A stretch of DNA of 64,000 nt, from assembly GCA_027493405.1 (NCBI GenBank), contig JAOSKV010000046.1, positions 193,066 through 257,065 on the forward strand, read 5' to 3'. Source of the DNA: FEB-22 sp003105195. Its GTDB lineage: Bacteria > Pseudomonadota > Alphaproteobacteria > Rhizobiales > Xanthobacteraceae. Position 1 is the stretch's first letter. Each line of letters starts with the position of its first letter. A model generated the notes under the pieces. The model was not told the origin of the DNA and did not search any database. It saw only the letters and a list, made by a program, of their open reading frames with translations. Below, piece after piece: positions 62,196 to 64,000 of the stretch. Both the position numbers and the translations under genes were made by a program.

Positions 62196-63335
62196 ATGAC
62201 CACGATCTCGCCGGAGCCGATCCCCGTCGCCGGGCCGTCCATCAGCCGGCGCGAGATCGAACTCGTCGCCGAGGCCGCGGAGAAGGCGTGGTATGGCAAT
62301 CATTATGCCTACAACGCCCGTTTCGAGCGCATGTTCGCCGACTACATCGGCGTGACGCACGCGGTCTCGCTGCCCCACTGCACGGCAGCGATCCACCTGT
62401 CGCTCGCCGCGCTCGGCATCGGGCCCGGGGACGAGGTGGTCGTGCCGGATGTCACCTGGATCGCTTCGGTAGCGCCCGTCGATTATGTGGGCGCTACGCC
62501 CGTGTTCGTCGACATCAGGCCCGACACCTGGTGCCTCGAGCCGCGCGCCGTCGCGGCTGCGATCGGGCCGAGGACGCGCGCCATCATCGGGGTCGACCTC
62601 TACGGCAGTCTCTGCGAATGGGACGAGCTCGCTGCGATCGCGGAGCGGCACGGTCTCGCGTTGATCGAGGATTCGGCGGAGGCGCTGGGCTCGGTCTACC
62701 GGGGACGACGCGCGGGAGCGAACGGACTCACCGGCGTGTTCTCGTTCCACGGTTCGAAGACGGTGGCGACCGGCGAAGGTGGAATGCTGGTGACCAATGA
62801 CGATGCGATCCATCTCCGCGTGCAGACGTTGCGCGACCACGGCCGCCCGCCCGGCGATCGCTTCTTCCTCAACGAGGAAATCGGCTTCAAGTACAAGATG
62901 AACGCCGTGACGGCGGCGCTCGGCATCGGCCAGATGGAGCGGATCGAGGAGCTGATCGCACGCAAGCGCGCCATCTACGGTTGGTACGCCGAGCGCCTCG
63001 CGAGCCTGCAAGGCGTCGCCCTCAATGCCGAGCCGCCCGGCACGCAGAACAGCTTCTGGATGGTCACGGCGGTTCCCGACGCCGAATACGGCCTCGACAA
63101 GTTCGAGCTCATGGCGCGCTTCAAGGAGCGCAACATCGACACGCGTCCATTCTTCTCGCCGCTGTCTTCCTTGAATGCGTTTGCGGGCAGGCCCGAGTCC
63201 CGCCGTTTCGTGGACCCCTGCGACGTCGGCCAGCGCATTGCCAAGACCGGCATCAACCTGCCTTCCGGCTACAACATGGACGAGGCGAAGGTCGACCTCG
63301 TCTGCCGGGCCTTCCGCGAGATCCTGGCGAACTGA
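62196..63335 (+). CDS. DegT/DnrJ/EryC1/StrS-family PLP-dependent sugar aminotransferase
   Basis: A 379-residue aminotransferase. The PLP Lys is K188 in FSFHGSKTVATGEGGM, with the Asp in ALIEDSAEALGS. It adds an amino group to a 4-keto or 3-keto nucleotide sugar, for example the 4-keto product of the dehydratases in this locus (PglF/CapD type or RfbG). Start and length are normal. It is the last gene of the plus-strand run; a 136-bp gap precedes it. Confidence 0.94.
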   Translation: MTTISPEPIPVAGPSISRREIELVAEAAEKAWYGNHYAYNARFERMFADYIGVTHAVSLPHCTAAIHLSLAALGIGPGDEVVVPDVTWIASVAPVDYVGATPVFVDIRPDTWCLEPRAVAAAIGPRTRAIIGVDLYGSLCEWDELAAIAERHGLALIEDSAEALGSVYRGRRAGANGLTGVFSFHGSKTVATGEGGMLVTNDDAIHLRVQTLRDHGRPPGDRFFLNEEIGFKYKMNAVTAALGIGQMERIEELIARKRAIYGWYAERLASLQGVALNAEPPGTQNSFWMVTAVPDAEYGLDKFELMARFKERNIDTRPFFSPLSSLNAFAGRPESRRFVDPCDVGQRIAKTGINLPSGYNMDEAKVDLVCRAFREILAN

Positions 63336-63417
63336 CGGGGTTCCTCCTGCATCGCCCGATCGGTGCTTGTCGTGCACCGGAGAACCCGAATGGTGAGGAG
63401 TGTCCGCATCGTTGAAC

Positions 63418-64000
63418 CTAGGAGCGGCCCGGAATTCCGAACAGCCAGGTCAAGACCCCGGCCACTCCAATCCCTGCGACCAGAAGGCCGAAGACGACAG
63501 AAATCAGCAGCGCGTCGTTGTGGCCGACGCCCGCGATCCCCAGGCCGACGACCATGGCGGCCTCCCGTACCCCCATCCGCCGATCGAAATCGGCAACAAC
63601 GTAACCATCAGGACAGACGGGGTTACGAGCAGGTACCAGACGAAGGAGACCGAAACGCCGATCGCGCTGCCGATGGCCGCGATGGCCAGAGCGACGCCCA
63701 AATGGACGCCAACCGCGGCAGCGATGGCCGGCAACGCGAAGTGTGGCCGGAAGAACAGGCGTCGAGCCGCGAAGGATATGAGCAAGAGATTGCCCTTCAA
63801 CGGGAAGGCTGGAAGAGGCAGCGAGGGCAGAGCAAGCAGGAGGCCCAGGCCGGCGAGCCCCGCGGTCGACATGGCTACCGGCACCCATATCAACGAGCCT
63901 GCCGCCTCGCTCAGCATCAATGCGGGCAGCCCCGCCGCCATCAACAGGATCAGACCGAAAACGCCAACGACCCGGTCGAGAACCGTCGATCCGAGCGCGT
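63418..64000 (-). CDS. Flippase-like (UPF0104/lysylphosphatidylglycerol-synthase-type) membrane protein, C-terminal part; frameshifted
   Basis: Partial gene that enters from beyond the right edge; about 190 C-terminal residues are visible. STVLDRVVGVFGLILL and LPISIGGWGVREAAMVVGL are hallmark motifs of this membrane family. Five or so hydrophobic segments are seen. One extra G in a run of five near 63563 breaks the frame between the two halves. Members transport or flip lipid-linked substrates, and a role in the polysaccharide locus is plausible. It is convergent with the aminotransferase gene. Confidence 0.8.
   Translation of the reverse strand, partial: RARIDGSRPGRWRFRSDPVDGGGAARIDAERGGRLVDMGAGSHVDRGARRPGPPACSALAASSSLPVEGQSLAHILRGSTPVLPATLRVAGHRCRGWRPFGRRSGHRGHRQRDRRFGLLRLVPARNPVCPDGYVVADFDRRMGVREAAMVVGLGIAGVGHNDALLISVVFGLLVAGIGVAGVLTWLFGIPGRS

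Noticed and set aside
1..64000. CRISPR array, rRNA operon or prophage
   Set aside because: No regularly spaced repeats, rRNA sequence, or phage structural or integrase genes were seen on either strand.

Overview
The window is 64 kb of GC-rich chromosomal DNA. It most likely comes from an alphaproteobacterium. The TAXI-type TRAP receptor, the Ldh-family oxidoreductase, the PrtD/HlyD-type secretion pair and the large surface-polysaccharide locus fit that group, but no rRNA or lineage marker is present to prove it. No CRISPR array, rRNA, transposase or integrase was found.

Layout. (1) 1-1451, minus strand: the start of a TAXI TRAP receptor, an Ldh-family dehydrogenase and tRNA-Pro(CGG). (2) 1631-8969: tRNA-Gln(TTG), then a LacI-type regulator divergent from an HpsN/HisD-like dehydrogenase, a small coupled ORF and a complete carbohydrate-type ABC importer. 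The segment ends in an imperfect copy of the tRNA-Gln 3' half, so it may be a small genomic island. A perfect 18-bp palindrome between regulator and dehydrogenase is the obvious operator. (3) 8990-10540: an error-rich copy of part of treY, probably an assembly fault. (4) 10545-20598, minus strand: two exported proteins, a TPR-thioredoxin-WSC protein, treY, treZ and a short LuxR-type regulator. (5) 20803-29509, minus strand: nine tightly packed genes, mostly without a recognisable family. They include an acidic/basic two-part protein, an HExxH protein, a Cys-rich 602-aa protein and a trypsin-like protease. This is the best candidate for an undescribed system. (6) 29797-64000: a long surface-polysaccharide region.

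The polysaccharide region contains a PglF/CapD-type sugar dehydratase, UDP-glucose dehydrogenase, a type I secretion pair, a nucleotidyltransferase-HAD fusion, an AGE-family epimerase and a NeuB-type synthase. It also has a transketolase, two KpsC/KpsS-like paralogues, several glycosyltransferases, a Wzm/Wzt exporter and a CDP-glucose branch (RfbF, RfbG, C-methyltransferase, 3,5-epimerase). A NeuD-like acyltransferase, a CmcI-like methyltransferase, a DegT aminotransferase and a flippase-like membrane protein complete it. Together these would build, decorate and export a glycan carrying a branched deoxysugar and perhaps a nonulosonic acid. A MmgE/PrpD protein sits in the region without an obvious link.

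Sequence quality matters here. Poly-G and poly-C runs replace coding sequence at 3207-3269 and 36417-36567. Noisy self-copies lie at 9060-10510, 42438-42600 and 45640-46000. More than ten genes carry single-base frameshifts, often in G/C runs. Most broken genes here are therefore more likely consensus errors than true pseudogenes.
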